Shown piece after piece: positions 8,535 through 18,000 of a stretch of DNA of 64,000 nt; position 1 is the first letter of the stretch; each line of letters opens with the position of its first letter. The position numbers and the translations under genes are program-made. The notes under the pieces were generated by a model, which did not search any database, was not told the DNA's origin, and saw only the letters and a program-made list of their open reading frames with translations. Location: the NCBI RefSeq assembly GCF_947488515.1, contig NZ_CANKZF010000001.1:1116001-1180000 (forward strand), in the 5' to 3' direction. The DNA is from an uncultured Nocardioides sp. Lineage in GTDB: Bacteria; Actinomycetota; Actinomycetes; Propionibacteriales; Nocardioidaceae.

Positions 8535-9227
8535 TCATGGCGCGCTGACGATGGCAGCCGGGCGGAGGGCCCACGTGCCGAAGACGACCGTCTCCCCCGC
8601 GGCGGTGGCGCTCACGTGGACGATTGCGCCGTAGACGCTGGCTCCCACGGCACCGGTGGCCGCGTTCCAGATCAAACGCTGATTCGCGTTGGTGCTGGAC
8701 ACCTCGTAGACGCACAGCTGGCCCGGGGCGGCGTTCGGGGCGGCTGCGGTCCCGGGGCAGTTGGCAGTTGGCGCGGCCCCGGCGTTGAGGTAGTTCACCC
8801 CGGGGGCAGCCGACAGCGTCACGCCGAAGGTGATGTTGTCGCCGACCCGGTAGTTGGCGGCGCCAGCCGTGCCGATGGCGGCGTACTGCCCGCGGATGAG
8901 TGCCTGCTTCGGGAGGTACTTCCCGTCGGACTCGGCCTTGGTGTACGACGAGCCTTTGAGCGCGTACTTCGCGTCAGAGTCCCACTTGGTGTAGTACCTC
9001 TCGTTGCTCTTGCTCTTGGTGTAGTACCTCTTGTCGCTCTTCTTCTTGGTGTAGTACCGCTTGTCTGCCTGCGGCTGGAGCTCCTGCTTCCAGATCTTCT
9101 TCCAGTTGGTGGCCATCGCGCTGCTGACCTCGGCCCCGGCCGGGGTGAGGACCATGAGGCCACCCCCCACCAGGACCCCCACGAGGGTGCCGACGAGCAG
9201 CCGTCGAACCGTTCGACGTGAAGACAT
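8535..9227 (-). CDS. Secreted protein with decapeptide RYYTK repeats
   Basis: A 230-residue protein with a signal peptide (RRTVRRLLVGTLVGVLVGGG, cleavage likely after ...TPAGA). Residues 56-105 hold about five copies of a ten-residue unit of the form (K/E)RYYTKxxSD, the last two degenerate (AKYALKGSS, GKYLPK). The remaining half is an Ala/Gly/Thr-rich beta domain with two cysteines. Similar tandem Y-T-K-x-x-S-D units appear in surface and tail-fibre-like proteins, so a cell-surface stalk is a fair guess. The function is unknown. The ATG has AAGGAAG just upstream. Confidence 0.7.
   Translation of the reverse strand: MSSRRTVRRLLVGTLVGVLVGGGLMVLTPAGAEVSSAMATNWKKIWKQELQPQADKRYYTKKKSDKRYYTKSKSNERYYTKWDSDAKYALKGSSYTKAESDGKYLPKQALIRGQYAAIGTAGAANYRVGDNITFGVTLSAAPGVNYLNAGAAPTANCPGTAAAPNAAPGQLCVYEVSSTNANQRLIWNAATGAVGASVYGAIVHVSATAAGETVVFGTWALRPAAIVSAP
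8990..9066 (-). repeat. 30-bp coding repeats in the secreted protein gene
   Basis: Three near-identical 30-bp units encode the RYYTK decapeptides. On the plus strand each contains TTGGTGTAGTACC followed by TTGTCGCTCTT or a close variant. Repeats this similar at the DNA level can expand or contract. Confidence 0.7.
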
Positions 9228-9378
9228 GACACTTCCTTTCCACGAGTACTCCTGAGGCCTTCACCGTCCTCCTGACCCTGCGGCCCCACATTCGCCACAA
9301 CGCGAACGTCTAGACCGCCTAGCTCCGCCGGTTCCCGGCCGTCCGGCGAGACGCGGTCGCGCCCCTTGCCCGGCGCGC

Positions 9379-9384
9379 GACAAT
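9379..9384 (+). promoter_or_regulatory. -10 box of msrA
   Basis: GACAAT lies 6 nt before the msrA ATG. The same 15-bp string GACAATGGAGGCATG is found at the start of the ABC1 kinase gene (22713-22727). Confidence 0.45.
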
Positions 9385-9390
9385 GGAGGC

Positions 9391-10035
9391 ATGTTCGGAT
9401 TCGGCAAGCCCACCACCCTGCCCACCCCCGACCAGGCGCTCCCGGGGCGCGAGCAGCAGATGTGGACCCTGGGCGAGCACCTGGTCCTGCACACCCCCGT
9501 TGTCAGCGACGACGTGCCCGACGGCCTCGAGGTCGCCGTCCTCGGCCTCGGCTGCTTCTGGGGCGCGGAGGAGATCTACTGGCAGGTGCCTGGCGTCTGG
9601 TCGACATCGGTCGGCTACGCCGGCGGCAGCACCCCCAACCCGACGTACGAGGAGGTGTGCAGCGGGCACACCGGGCACACCGAGGCCGTTCGCGTCGTCT
9701 TCGACCCCGAGAAGGTGTCGTACGCCGACCTGGTGAAGAAGTTCTTCGAGATCCACGACCCGACCCAGGGCATGCGCCAGGGCAACGACGTCGGCACCCA
9801 GTACCGCTCGGCGATCTACTGGACCACTCCCGAGCAGGAGCAGACCGCCCGCGAGCTGACCAAGGCCTACGGCGAGGAGCTCGCGCGCCGCGGGCTCGGC
9901 GAGATCACCACCGAGATCCGCCCGGCCAGCGAGACGCCGTACTTCTACGCCGAGGACGCCCACCAGCAGTACCTCGCGAAGAACCCCTTCGGCTACCGCT
10001 GCCACGCCAACACCGGCGTGAAGTTCCCGGCCTGA
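9391..10035 (+). CDS. msrA: Peptide-methionine (S)-S-oxide reductase
   Basis: A 214-residue MsrA that reduces methionine-S-sulfoxide in proteins and free methionine. The catalytic cysteine is C55 in [10 protein letters not shown], followed by the family strings VGYAGG and TGHTEAVRV, with a [12 protein letters not shown] motif near the end. The single C-terminal CHANTG cysteine (about residue 207) can act as the resolving cysteine. The 45-residue N-terminal extension is usual for actinobacterial forms. The gene is convergent with the flavoprotein gene 12 bp away. Confidence 0.95.
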   Translation: MFGFGKPTTLPTPDQALPGREQQMWTLGEHLVLHTPVVSDDVPDGLEVAVLGLGCFWGAEEIYWQVPGVWSTSVGYAGGSTPNPTYEEVCSGHTGHTEAVRVVFDPEKVSYADLVKKFFEIHDPTQGMRQGNDVGTQYRSAIYWTTPEQEQTARELTKAYGEELARRGLGEITTEIRPASETPYFYAEDAHQQYLAKNPFGYRCHANTGVKFPA

Positions 10036-10047
10036 CCCGCGGCGGAC

Positions 10048-11712
10048 TCAGCGCGACGCGAGGTCCGAGAGCCTGCTGAAGGCACGATGCACCGAGGCCA
10101 CGGCGCTGGCTCCCTCCCCCACCGCGGACGCGACACGCTTCATCGAGCCTGCCCGGACGTCGCCTGCGGCGAACACCCTCGGAAGGCTCGTCTCGTACGG
10201 CAACGGACCGTCGGCATGGCCCGGCACCCGGGCCGCGGCCAGCGCGACGTCGGTCAGCACGAAGCCGTGGACGTCGCGCGCCACCTCACCCATCCAGCTG
10301 GTCTCGGGCTCCGCCCCGATGAAGCAGAAGATCGCGCTCGACTCGGACGCGAACGGCACACCGCCGTCAGCACTGATGACCACCGCCTCGAGCTCGTCCG
10401 CCCCACACAGCTCGAGGAGCCTGGCGTTCGTCCAGATCGTCACCATCGTGTGGGCCTCGAGTCGGCCGAGCAGGTAGCTCGACATCGACTTGTCGATGCG
10501 ACCACCGCGCACGACGACGTCCACCCGGCACCCGCGTGAGGCAAGGAACAGCGCGGCCTGCCCCGCCGAGTTCGCACCGCCGACGACCGTGACCGGTCGG
10601 GACTCGCAGCCGGCAACGTCGAGCTCGGTCGCGGAGTACCGGATGGACCCACGACCCTCGAACTCCTCCCAGCGGGCCACCGAGAGGCGGCGGTAGTGCG
10701 CCCCGGTCGCGACGATGACGGCTCGGGACCGCACCTCGCTCCCGTCCTGCAGGGTCAGGACCGGGCCGTCGGGCTCGCCGCGAAGACCCACGACATGGCA
10801 CGGCGCATAGACCTGCGCTCCGAACTTCAGTGCCTGCACCAGAGCAAGCCGGGTCAGCTCGTCCCCGCTGATGCCACCGGGGAAACCGAGGTAGTTCTCG
10901 ATCCGCGACGTCGTCGCCGCCTGACCGCCCGGCCCCTCCGCGTCCAGCATCACGGTGACGAGGCCTTCGGAGGCGCCGTAGACGGCCGCGGCCAGACCGG
11001 CTGGGCCAGCACCCACGACGACAAGGTCGACGTCTCGGTCCGACGGCTCGAAGCTGAGTCCGACCGCCCGGGCCACGTCCTGCGGTGTCGCCCTGACCAG
11101 GACGCGGTCGAAGAGGACAGCGGCGGGCAGGTCCTCGGCGGCGAGCCCGTAGGCGGCCATGAGCGACTGGCCAGCCACCGAGTCCGCGTCGAACGCGGAG
11201 TGCGGAAGCTGCAGCCGCGCTGCGTAGGTGCGCAACGCCCGGTTGCCGGCGCTCTCCGGACGACCCACGATCTCCAGTGCGCTGCCGGCCGAGTCGAGCA
11301 TGATGCGGCGTCGCAGCCTGAAGGCCTCGATCAGCACGTCCGCGATGTCGACCTGCTCGGCCAGTGCCGCACGGAACGCCCGCGCGTGGAGCTGGACGAC
11401 GACGCCCTGCTCACGCACCCTCGCCGTGACGTAGACCTTCTGGCCCGTGAGGATGCTGAGCTCTCCCATGAAGTCGCCCGCGGAGCGCGTGTAGACGACG
11501 TGCTCAGGTTCGCTGACGCTTGCCTCACGCACCACGTCGACCGCGGCGGACTCGATCAGGAACAGGTCGTACGTGCTGTCGCCGGTGGCGTACAGAACCT
11601 GTCCGGCCTGCACGGTCCTGCGCTCGCCGTACGACGACAGGCGCTGGAACTGCTCAGACGTCAGCTGCGGCTCCCCGCCCTGCACGCCCGGAGCGACGTC
11701 GGTCCCGGTCAC
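10048..11712 (-). CDS. Cyclic-nucleotide-binding / glutaredoxin-like / FAD-NAD(P) oxidoreductase fusion, no CxxC
   Basis: A 554-residue three-part protein. Residues 20-135 form a cyclic-nucleotide-binding fold with GDFMGELSILTGQ (residues 79-91) and a following arginine. Residues 155-220 resemble the thioredoxin/glutaredoxin-fold linker seen in proteins annotated as fused regulator/thioredoxin reductase. Residues 228-554 are a thioredoxin-reductase-like flavoprotein with VVGAGPAG for FAD, VVGGANSAGQAALFLASRG for NAD(P) and VFAAGDVR near the end. The redox-active CxxC of true thioredoxin reductases is absent: the site reads YSATELDVAGC, with a single late cysteine. The GTG overlaps the stop of the upstream repeat protein by 4 bp. 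It is the last gene of a likely five-gene operon. Confidence 0.85.
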   Translation of the reverse strand: MTGTDVAPGVQGGEPQLTSEQFQRLSSYGERRTVQAGQVLYATGDSTYDLFLIESAAVDVVREASVSEPEHVVYTRSAGDFMGELSILTGQKVYVTARVREQGVVVQLHARAFRAALAEQVDIADVLIEAFRLRRRIMLDSAGSALEIVGRPESAGNRALRTYAARLQLPHSAFDADSVAGQSLMAAYGLAAEDLPAAVLFDRVLVRATPQDVARAVGLSFEPSDRDVDLVVVGAGPAGLAAAVYGASEGLVTVMLDAEGPGGQAATTSRIENYLGFPGGISGDELTRLALVQALKFGAQVYAPCHVVGLRGEPDGPVLTLQDGSEVRSRAVIVATGAHYRRLSVARWEEFEGRGSIRYSATELDVAGCESRPVTVVGGANSAGQAALFLASRGCRVDVVVRGGRIDKSMSSYLLGRLEAHTMVTIWTNARLLELCGADELEAVVISADGGVPFASESSAIFCFIGAEPETSWMGEVARDVHGFVLTDVALAAARVPGHADGPLPYETSLPRVFAAGDVRAGSMKRVASAVGEGASAVASVHRAFSRLSDLASR

Positions 11713-12008
11713 GTCCGGTGCCGTCTCGCGATGCGTCGACCGAGGATCGCCCTCGTCGCACGACGGCTCAGGATCGAGCTGCTGCTCTCGCGACTCAGGA
11801 TCGAACAGTTGCTGCCATGGCTGAGGATCGAGCAGTTGCTCTGCGTGGAGAGCATCGACATCACCGACAGCACCGAGCCGATCGAGCCGATCGAGAACAC
11901 CGCCCCGATCGAGCCCACGGAGCAGACCGACCCGATCGAGCCGACGGAGAGGATCGACCCGTCGGAGCAGACCGACAAGAAGGAGCCACGGGAGCGCAAC
12001 GACAACAT
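11709..12008 (-). CDS. 99-residue protein with serine at every third residue
   Basis: The protein divides exactly into 33 triplets starting at the Met. Serine is the third residue in 26 of the first 27 triplets (the exception is IGA), for example MLS, LRS, RGS, FLS, VCS, DGS, ILS, VGS. Position one is mostly I/V/L/M or N, position two is G, L or C; all four cysteines sit in position two (VCS, NCS). The last 18 residues are arginine-rich (RRATRAILGRRIARRHRT). The ATG at 12008 has GGAG 8 nt upstream and sets the triplet register; two GTGs just upstream lack spacing. The gene lies 13 bp after the MFS stop and overlaps the next gene by GTGA. A solenoid-like or modified repeat protein is possible. 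Function is unknown. Confidence 0.75.
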   Translation of the reverse strand: MLSLRSRGSFLSVCSDGSILSVGSIGSVCSVGSIGAVFSIGSIGSVLSVMSMLSTQSNCSILSHGSNCSILSRESSSSILSRRATRAILGRRIARRHRT

Positions 12009-12021
12009 CGCCACCACTCCG

Positions 12022-13272
12022 TCAGGCCGTTGCTGGCGCGCGCTCGACCGCAGCCGGAGGCGCCACTCGAGGGACGGTGACGGCGAAGAGCAACAGGCCG
12101 GCGGCCGTCAGGGCAAGGCCCGCCCATGCCGTCGAGAGCGTGCCCCATCCGGCCCCCAGCGCCAGAGCACCTCCGACGGCGCCCAGCGCGTTGGCCAGGT
12201 TGAGTGCCGCGAGGTTGACCGCGCCCATCAGCGTCGGAGCCTCCGGCGCGTACTGCGTCAGGAGCACCTGGATGGTGGGGATGGCCATCATGGTGGTCGC
12301 TCCCACGCCGAACAGGCAGGGAAGCAGGACGACCAGCGCGTCGCCGCGGAGTCCGATGACGACGAGGAACACCAGCGCCCCGGCGTACCCCGTCACCAGA
12401 CCGCGGTGCTCGTACTGGTCGGCCAACCGCCCGCCGATCCAGTTGCCGACCGCCATCCCGAGGCCGAACACGGCCAACGCGAGCGGGATCCACGACTCGT
12501 CCGCCCCCACCGCATCGGTGATGTACGGCCCGATGAAGGTGTAGACAGCAAAGATGCTCGAGATCCCGAGGGCAGCGATGGCCGTCGTCACCCACACCAT
12601 CGGCCGGCGCAGCGCACCCAGCTCGGTCGTCACGGAGCCCCCGTCGAGGGCAGGGGTGCGGGGGACGAAGAACCAGATCGCCACTCCCGCCAGGAGGCCC
12701 GTCACGGCGACCACGAGGTAGAGGGTCTGCCACCCGGACCGTTGACCGATCAAGGTGCCGAGCGGCGACCCGACGACAGTCGCCACCGTGAGTCCGGCCA
12801 TCACCGTCGCGAACGCCTTGCCGCCCTTGCCGGGACCGTACGCGTACGCCGCGACCACTGCCCCGGCACCGAAGTACGCCCCCTGCACGGTGCCGGTGAG
12901 GAACCGCGCGACCGCCAGCAGACCGAGGTCGGAGGCCAGCGCCGAGAGGAGGTTCCCGATCAGGAACAGACCGACGAGGGCCAGGAGCAACCTGCGACGG
13001 TTGAGGCGAGCGGCGACGATCGTCAGGACCGGGGAACCGATGACGACCCCCAGTGCGTACGCCGTCACCGCGTTCGTGGCCGCCGGGACCGACACGTCCA
13101 GGTCAGCGGCGATCAGCTGCACGACCCCGTTGGTGCCGAACTCACCGGTCCCGATGGCGAAGGTGCCGAGCGCAAGGGCCAACAGCGTCAGTGCGACGCG
13201 CCGCTCGACTGCGTCGGCTGGGTGTCGCCGCTCCTCCAGGTCGCACTGGGCCTGGTAGGCGTGCTCGTGCAT
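12022..13272 (-). CDS. MFS transporter, DHA1-type
   Basis: A 416-residue, 12-segment major facilitator. The N-terminal half carries GTFAIGTGEFGTNGVV, typical of the AraJ/Cmx-like sugar-efflux and drug-efflux group, and the loop between segments 2 and 3 reads RLNRRRLLL. A short cytoplasmic N-terminus (about 24 residues) precedes segment 1. The substrate is unknown. It begins 27 bp after the upstream hydrolase gene and is followed closely by the serine-triplet gene, which places an exporter inside the operon. Confidence 0.85.
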   Translation of the reverse strand: MHEHAYQAQCDLEERRHPADAVERRVALTLLALALGTFAIGTGEFGTNGVVQLIAADLDVSVPAATNAVTAYALGVVIGSPVLTIVAARLNRRRLLLALVGLFLIGNLLSALASDLGLLAVARFLTGTVQGAYFGAGAVVAAYAYGPGKGGKAFATVMAGLTVATVVGSPLGTLIGQRSGWQTLYLVVAVTGLLAGVAIWFFVPRTPALDGGSVTTELGALRRPMVWVTTAIAALGISSIFAVYTFIGPYITDAVGADESWIPLALAVFGLGMAVGNWIGGRLADQYEHRGLVTGYAGALVFLVVIGLRGDALVVLLPCLFGVGATTMMAIPTIQVLLTQYAPEAPTLMGAVNLAALNLANALGAVGGALALGAGWGTLSTAWAGLALTAAGLLLFAVTVPRVAPPAAVERAPATA

Positions 13273-13299
13273 CCGGAGCTCCTCTCGACCTCGCCAGAC

Positions 13300-14154
13300 T
13301 CACCGAGCGGCGCGCGCGGCGGCCAGGACCACGGCCGCAGTCGTCTCCGGCTGGGACTGCATCGCCACGTGCGACGAGCGCACCCTGACGATCGTCGACC
13401 CGGCGCGCGTCGCCATGAACTGCTGCGTGGCGGGCGGGATGGTCCTGTCCTGTGTGGCCAGCAGGTACCACGAGGGAATGGTCCGCCACGCCGGCGTGCC
13501 TGACGGCTCACCCAGCGCTGCCGCCGAGAGGGGGCGCTGGGTCATCTGCATGAGACGGGCCGTGCGCGCCGGGAGGTCGGCCGCGAACGCCTCACGAAAG
13601 ATCTCGGGACGGATGTAGAGGTCGGCCCCTCCACCGGTGCCCGTCGAGAAGGGCCGCACCAGGAGCGCCTGCTCATTGATGAGACTGCCCGGGTTCAGCT
13701 CGTTGAGGGCGCCGACCGGCTCCCCCTCGTCCGGCACGAAGGCGGCGACGTACACCAGCGCCCTGACGTTCGGCAGACCGGTGGCCGCACCGGTGATGAC
13801 CGCACCGCCGTAGGAGTGGGCAACGAGGACGACAGGGCCCTCGATGGTCTCCAGCACGCTGCGGACGTAGGCCGTGTCGGAGGTCAGCCCGCGCAGCGGG
13901 TTGGCCACGGCCATCACGTCGAACCCGCGCGAGCGCAGGATCTCGGCTGAGTCGTACCAGCCCGACGAGTCAGCCCACGCGCCGTGGAGCATGACCACTG
14001 TCGGCCGTCCGGACACGGGATCCGGATGGGCGGCCCGGTGCGGCTCGGCCACGGGGGCCCCGGCCTGGGAGGTGGACGTGATCAGCACGGCAGCCAGGAC
14101 AGCCACCAGGGTGAGGGCGATCCCGGCAAGGAGCCGGCGGCTGGAGCGGAACAT
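13300..14154 (-). CDS. Alpha/beta hydrolase, exported
   Basis: A 284-residue alpha/beta hydrolase with an N-terminal signal or anchor segment (about residues 8-30, RLLAGIALTLVAVLAAVLI). The oxyanion HGAW follows at about residue 56, the nucleophile elbow is AHSYGGAV (Ser), the acid ATQDRTIP and the histidine SSHVAM. This is the full triad of the group often annotated as alpha/beta fold hydrolase similar to salicylate esterases and HNL-like enzymes. It is a paralogue of the next upstream gene, with the same motifs and spacing, but exported. The substrate is unknown. Confidence 0.85.
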   Translation of the reverse strand: MFRSSRRLLAGIALTLVAVLAAVLITSTSQAGAPVAEPHRAAHPDPVSGRPTVVMLHGAWADSSGWYDSAEILRSRGFDVMAVANPLRGLTSDTAYVRSVLETIEGPVVLVAHSYGGAVITGAATGLPNVRALVYVAAFVPDEGEPVGALNELNPGSLINEQALLVRPFSTGTGGGADLYIRPEIFREAFAADLPARTARLMQMTQRPLSAAALGEPSGTPAWRTIPSWYLLATQDRTIPPATQQFMATRAGSTIVRVRSSHVAMQSQPETTAAVVLAAARAAR

Positions 14155-14188
14155 GGGTGTCTCCTTGGGTGGGTGGTCTGGGCCCGAG

Positions 14189-14887
14189 TCACTCGGCGAC
14201 GGAGGTGACGGCCTTCCTGATCAGGTCGGTCACCACCGTCGGCTGGGCGAACATGACGAGGTGCGAGCTGTCGGCCTCGATCGCCGAGACACCGGCGCGC
14301 TGGTAGCCGTAGCGCTGCACGTCGGGGTTGATCGCGTGGTCCTGCGCGGCCACGACTCCCCACGCGGGCTTGGTCTTCCATGCCGCCGCGCGGGCAGGAT
14401 CACCGAACGCCGCGCCTGCCAACGGCCGCTGGGTCACGGCCAGCACTGCGGCAGTCGAGGCGTCGACGTCGGCGGCGAACACCGCGTGGAACTTGTCGAG
14501 GTCGACCGTGAGGTCCACGCCGTCCGCGGTCGGCGTCGGCACCAGTGAGGTCGCGAGGTCCGACGGCGCGAACCGGTCCTGGAGCTCGCCCAGGGCCTCG
14601 CCCTCCTCGGGCACGAAGCCAGCGAGGTAGACGAGGCTCATGACGTTGTCGGCGGTGCCGGCCACGGTCGCCACGGCGCACCCGTAGGAATGACCCACGA
14701 GCACCACAGGCCCCTCGATGGTCGCGAGGACGGAGGAGACGGCCGCCGCATCCTCGTTGAGAGCACGATTCGGGACCGCCGGCGCGAGCACCCTGATCCC
14801 GTCGCCCAGCAGGTGCGGGATGACGGGGCCGTAGCTGGACGCATCGGCGAAGGCACCATGGATCAGGACGACGGTGGGTTGCGACAT
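14189..14887 (-). CDS. Alpha/beta hydrolase, cytoplasmic
   Basis: A 232-residue alpha/beta hydrolase with HGAFADASSYG (oxyanion), GHSYGCAV (nucleophile Ser), AAQDHAINP (acid) and SSHLVMFAQP (His). The ATG at 14887 is chosen because GGAAGG lies 7 nt upstream; longer versions have no ribosome site. It is the first gene of the five-gene minus-strand run (two hydrolases, MFS, serine-triplet protein, flavoprotein) and faces away from the BTAD regulator. The sequence is close to the neighbour at 13300-14154, so tandem duplication followed by gain of a signal peptide is likely. Confidence 0.85.
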   Translation of the reverse strand: MSQPTVVLIHGAFADASSYGPVIPHLLGDGIRVLAPAVPNRALNEDAAAVSSVLATIEGPVVLVGHSYGCAVATVAGTADNVMSLVYLAGFVPEEGEALGELQDRFAPSDLATSLVPTPTADGVDLTVDLDKFHAVFAADVDASTAAVLAVTQRPLAGAAFGDPARAAAWKTKPAWGVVAAQDHAINPDVQRYGYQRAGVSAIEADSSHLVMFAQPTVVTDLIRKAVTSVAE

Positions 14888-15085
14888 GGGTGACCTTCCG
14901 GATCGGGAGCTGCGGAAGCCCACCTCACCAGTGCGGTGTTGACGATCCGTGTACGAGCGAGGCTGGTGACGTTCAGCCGAAATCCAGTGGCGCGCGCGGT
15001 GGCCCGGGCCTTCGAGCATGGCCGGGCGGGGTCTGCCTCGCCTACGATTCCGGCATCACCCTTCGGTCGGCGCTCGAGGACGGGG
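14888..15085. promoter_or_regulatory. Divergent control region of hydrolase operon and BTAD regulator
   Basis: This 198-bp gap separates the operon start (14887, minus) from the regulator start (15086, plus). I see no clear operator repeats by eye. Its position makes it the expected target of the regulator. Confidence 0.4.
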
Positions 15086-18000
15086 ATGGTCGTGTTCAGC
15101 ATGCACGCAGACGAGCCCAGCCCGGTGCGCCTGCAGGTCCTCGGCGCCCTGCGCGCCTGGCACGACGGGACGGAGCTGGACCTCGGGCCACGCCAGCAGG
15201 AGTACCTGCTGGCGTTGCTGCTCGCGCGGGTCGGCAGGCCCACCAGCGTGTCGGAGCTCATCGACCTGCTGTGGGACGACGATGTGCCGAGGTCAGCCAT
15301 CAACATCCTGCAGAAGTACGTCGGAGCAATCCGACGTCTGCTGGAACCGACGCTCGCGGTCCGGGAGTCCGGGTCATTCGTCCAGCGCCGCGGTGGGGGG
15401 TACATCATGACCGCGGTCCCCGGCGCCGTCGACCTGGCCGACTTCCGCCTCCACGTGGAGCGAGCGCGAGGTCATCTGACGGCTGGCCGGCCGGACGACG
15501 CATCGGACGACTATGCCCACGCGCTGGGGTTGTGGCACGGCCCGGCGGGTGACGGGCTCAGCCACAGCAGGACCGCGGCACCGCTGTTCGCCGGCTTGGA
15601 CAACGAGTTCTTCGACGCCTGCGTCTCGGCTGCCGCACTTGCCCGGACACAGGGGCATCCCGAGCGGGTGGTGCAGCCACTCCGGCTGGCCGCGTGGATG
15701 GCGCCGCTGAACGAGCCGGTGCAGGCCAGCCTCGTCAACGCTCTCGCCGCCTCAGGCCGGCAGGCCGAGGCGCTCTCGGTCGTGGACGGCGTCCGCGCCC
15801 GGCTCGCCGACGAGCTGGGCGTGTCCCCCGGACACGACCTGCGAGCGGCGCACGCCCGTGCCCTCGGCGGGTCCGCCGAACCCGTGGCGACGGTCAGCAC
15901 CTCGGCGACGGCGACGGCCACGGCGGTCAGCCCTCTCCCGCCGCACCCGCGGTCGCCGTCCGACGCCGTGTCAGGCGGGAGCGCGCTCGTGGGCCGTAGC
16001 GAGGAGCTCGGGACGCTGACGCAGGCCCTCGATCGCGCCATCGGCGCACACCCGGCTCTCGTCCTGGTGGAGGGCGAGCCGGGCGCCGGCAAGACCTCGC
16101 TGGTGGAAGAGCTCGGCAAGGTCGCACTCCAACGCGGCGCCACAGTGGCCTGGGGGCGTTGCCTGAGCCATGAAGGCATCCCCGCGCTGTGGCCGTGGAC
16201 GCAGCTCCTGACCGAGCTGTGCCGCGACCAACCCGCCGATGTGCAGGCCACCGCGGGTGTCGGCGAGCTGGGGCGACTCCTTCAACCCGGGGACGACAGC
16301 ATGTTGGGGGGCGCGGTCCTGCCGGACAGCGGGGCGCAGTTCCGGCTGTTCGAGCAGGCCGTTGCCCTTGTTGCACGAGCGTCGGCCCGACGTCCCGTGG
16401 TGCTCGTCCTCGACGACATGCAATGGGCCGACGTCGCGTCGTTGCAGATGTTCAAGCACGTCGCCTCGCAGCAGCCCCTGCCCGTGCTCCTCGTGGGCAT
16501 CCTGCGCGACCGGGCACCCCGCCCGGGAGTCGACCTGGGTCGCACGCTTGCGGCCGTGGGCCGGCTCGCGCACCACCAGCGGATCCCCCTTGGCCCGCTG
16601 CAGCCGGCGGAGGTGGCCGAGCTCGTCCGCCGCGAGACGGGCCGGGCACCCACTGCGTCGATCGCCCGGAGCATCCAGGCACGCACCGAGGGCAACCCCT
16701 TCTTCGTGCGCGAGCTCGCCCGCCTGCTGGCCGACGGCGACGACTCGCACTCCAGGGTGGCTGATCGCGTCGTCCCTTCGACCGTGCGGGACATCGTGCG
16801 CGATCGGATGAGCACCCTCGACGAGGTGACCCGCGTGGTCGTCCAGCGCGCTGCGCTGATGGGACGCGAGGTCGACCTGCGTCTCCTGGCGCGCGCGTCG
16901 GGCCTGGACGTCGAGGCGTGCATCGTGGTGCTCGACCCGGCTGAGGCCCTGGGCCTGCTCACGACCAGCGGCACGCCGTTCAACCTCGCCTTCGCCCACG
17001 ACCTGGTGCGCGAATCGGTCATCCAGTCCACCTCACCGGTCGAGCTCGGGCGCTTCCACCTGCAGATAGCCGGCGCGCTGGAGACAGCTCCCTCGCGAGA
17101 CGAGTCGCGCGACGAGCGCCTGGCCCACCACCTTCGGCTGGCCGGGCCGCTCGCGGACGCCGAGCGTACGACCGCTGCCTTGCTCCGGGCGGGCCGCAGG
17201 GCCATCTCGAGGTCGGCCTTCGACTCCGCCGCCGCCCACCTCGAGGCCGCCGCAGGAATCAGCCGGGAGGCGGGACTGCTCGAGCTCGAGCTGTCTGCCC
17301 TGTCGCAGCTGGTTGCCGTCATCGGCATGCAGTCGGGCTACATGGGCAGCGCCGACTCGACCTCGGCCCTCCTGGAGCGTGCCGAGACGACTGCCCGCAC
17401 CCTCGGCCGTGAGCGTGCGGCCGCCGACTTCCTCTTCACCCACTGGGCCGCCCACTCCCAAGCGATCCAGCTCGACCGCAGCGGCGACCTGGCACGGCGG
17501 CTCCTCACCGAGGGCGAGCGGTCCGACGACCCCGTGGTCCAGGCGTACGGGCGGCACGCCTGGGGCATCCACCAGTGGGACGTGGGAAACGTCGGCGACG
17601 CGTACCGGTTCCTCAGCGAGTCCAACGCGGTCGTGCGCCAGCGTTCGCACCAGTGGGACGACGAGCCCCTGCGCCACGACCTCCAGCTCCTCTCCCCTGC
17701 GATGCTCGCTCTCAATACGGTCCTGCACGGGAAGGTGGCAGAGGGCCGTGCCCTGTTCACATCGGTGGAGACGGACGCCGGCGACCACTCCTACGACGTC
17801 ACGGTCTGGTCGGCATTCGCCGTCACCGCAGCCGCCCTGATGTCCGACCCCCAATGGGCCGCGCGCGCCGCGCACCGCGGCATCGCCGCCGACCCCGAGC
17901 ACGCCTTCGTCTTCCTCGGCGCATACCAGCGGCTCGGTCGGTGCTGGAGCCGCGCGATGACGGACGATGCCGCCGAGCAGGCGACGGCCGAGGCCGAGTC

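Noticed and set aside
7020..9221. A 733-codon plus-strand open frame
   Set aside because: It is the opposite-strand shadow of metB, DUF202 and the secreted repeat protein, with Arg/Gly/Val-rich shadow composition.
10048..11712. Thioredoxin reductase (trxB)
   Set aside because: The CxxC redox site is missing and two extra domains are present, so the simple name would mislead.
10696..13503. A 935-codon plus-strand open frame
   Set aside because: It is antisense to the flavoprotein, Ser-triplet and MFS genes and has no domain; its tripled ESI/EPI strings are the complement of the Ser triplets.
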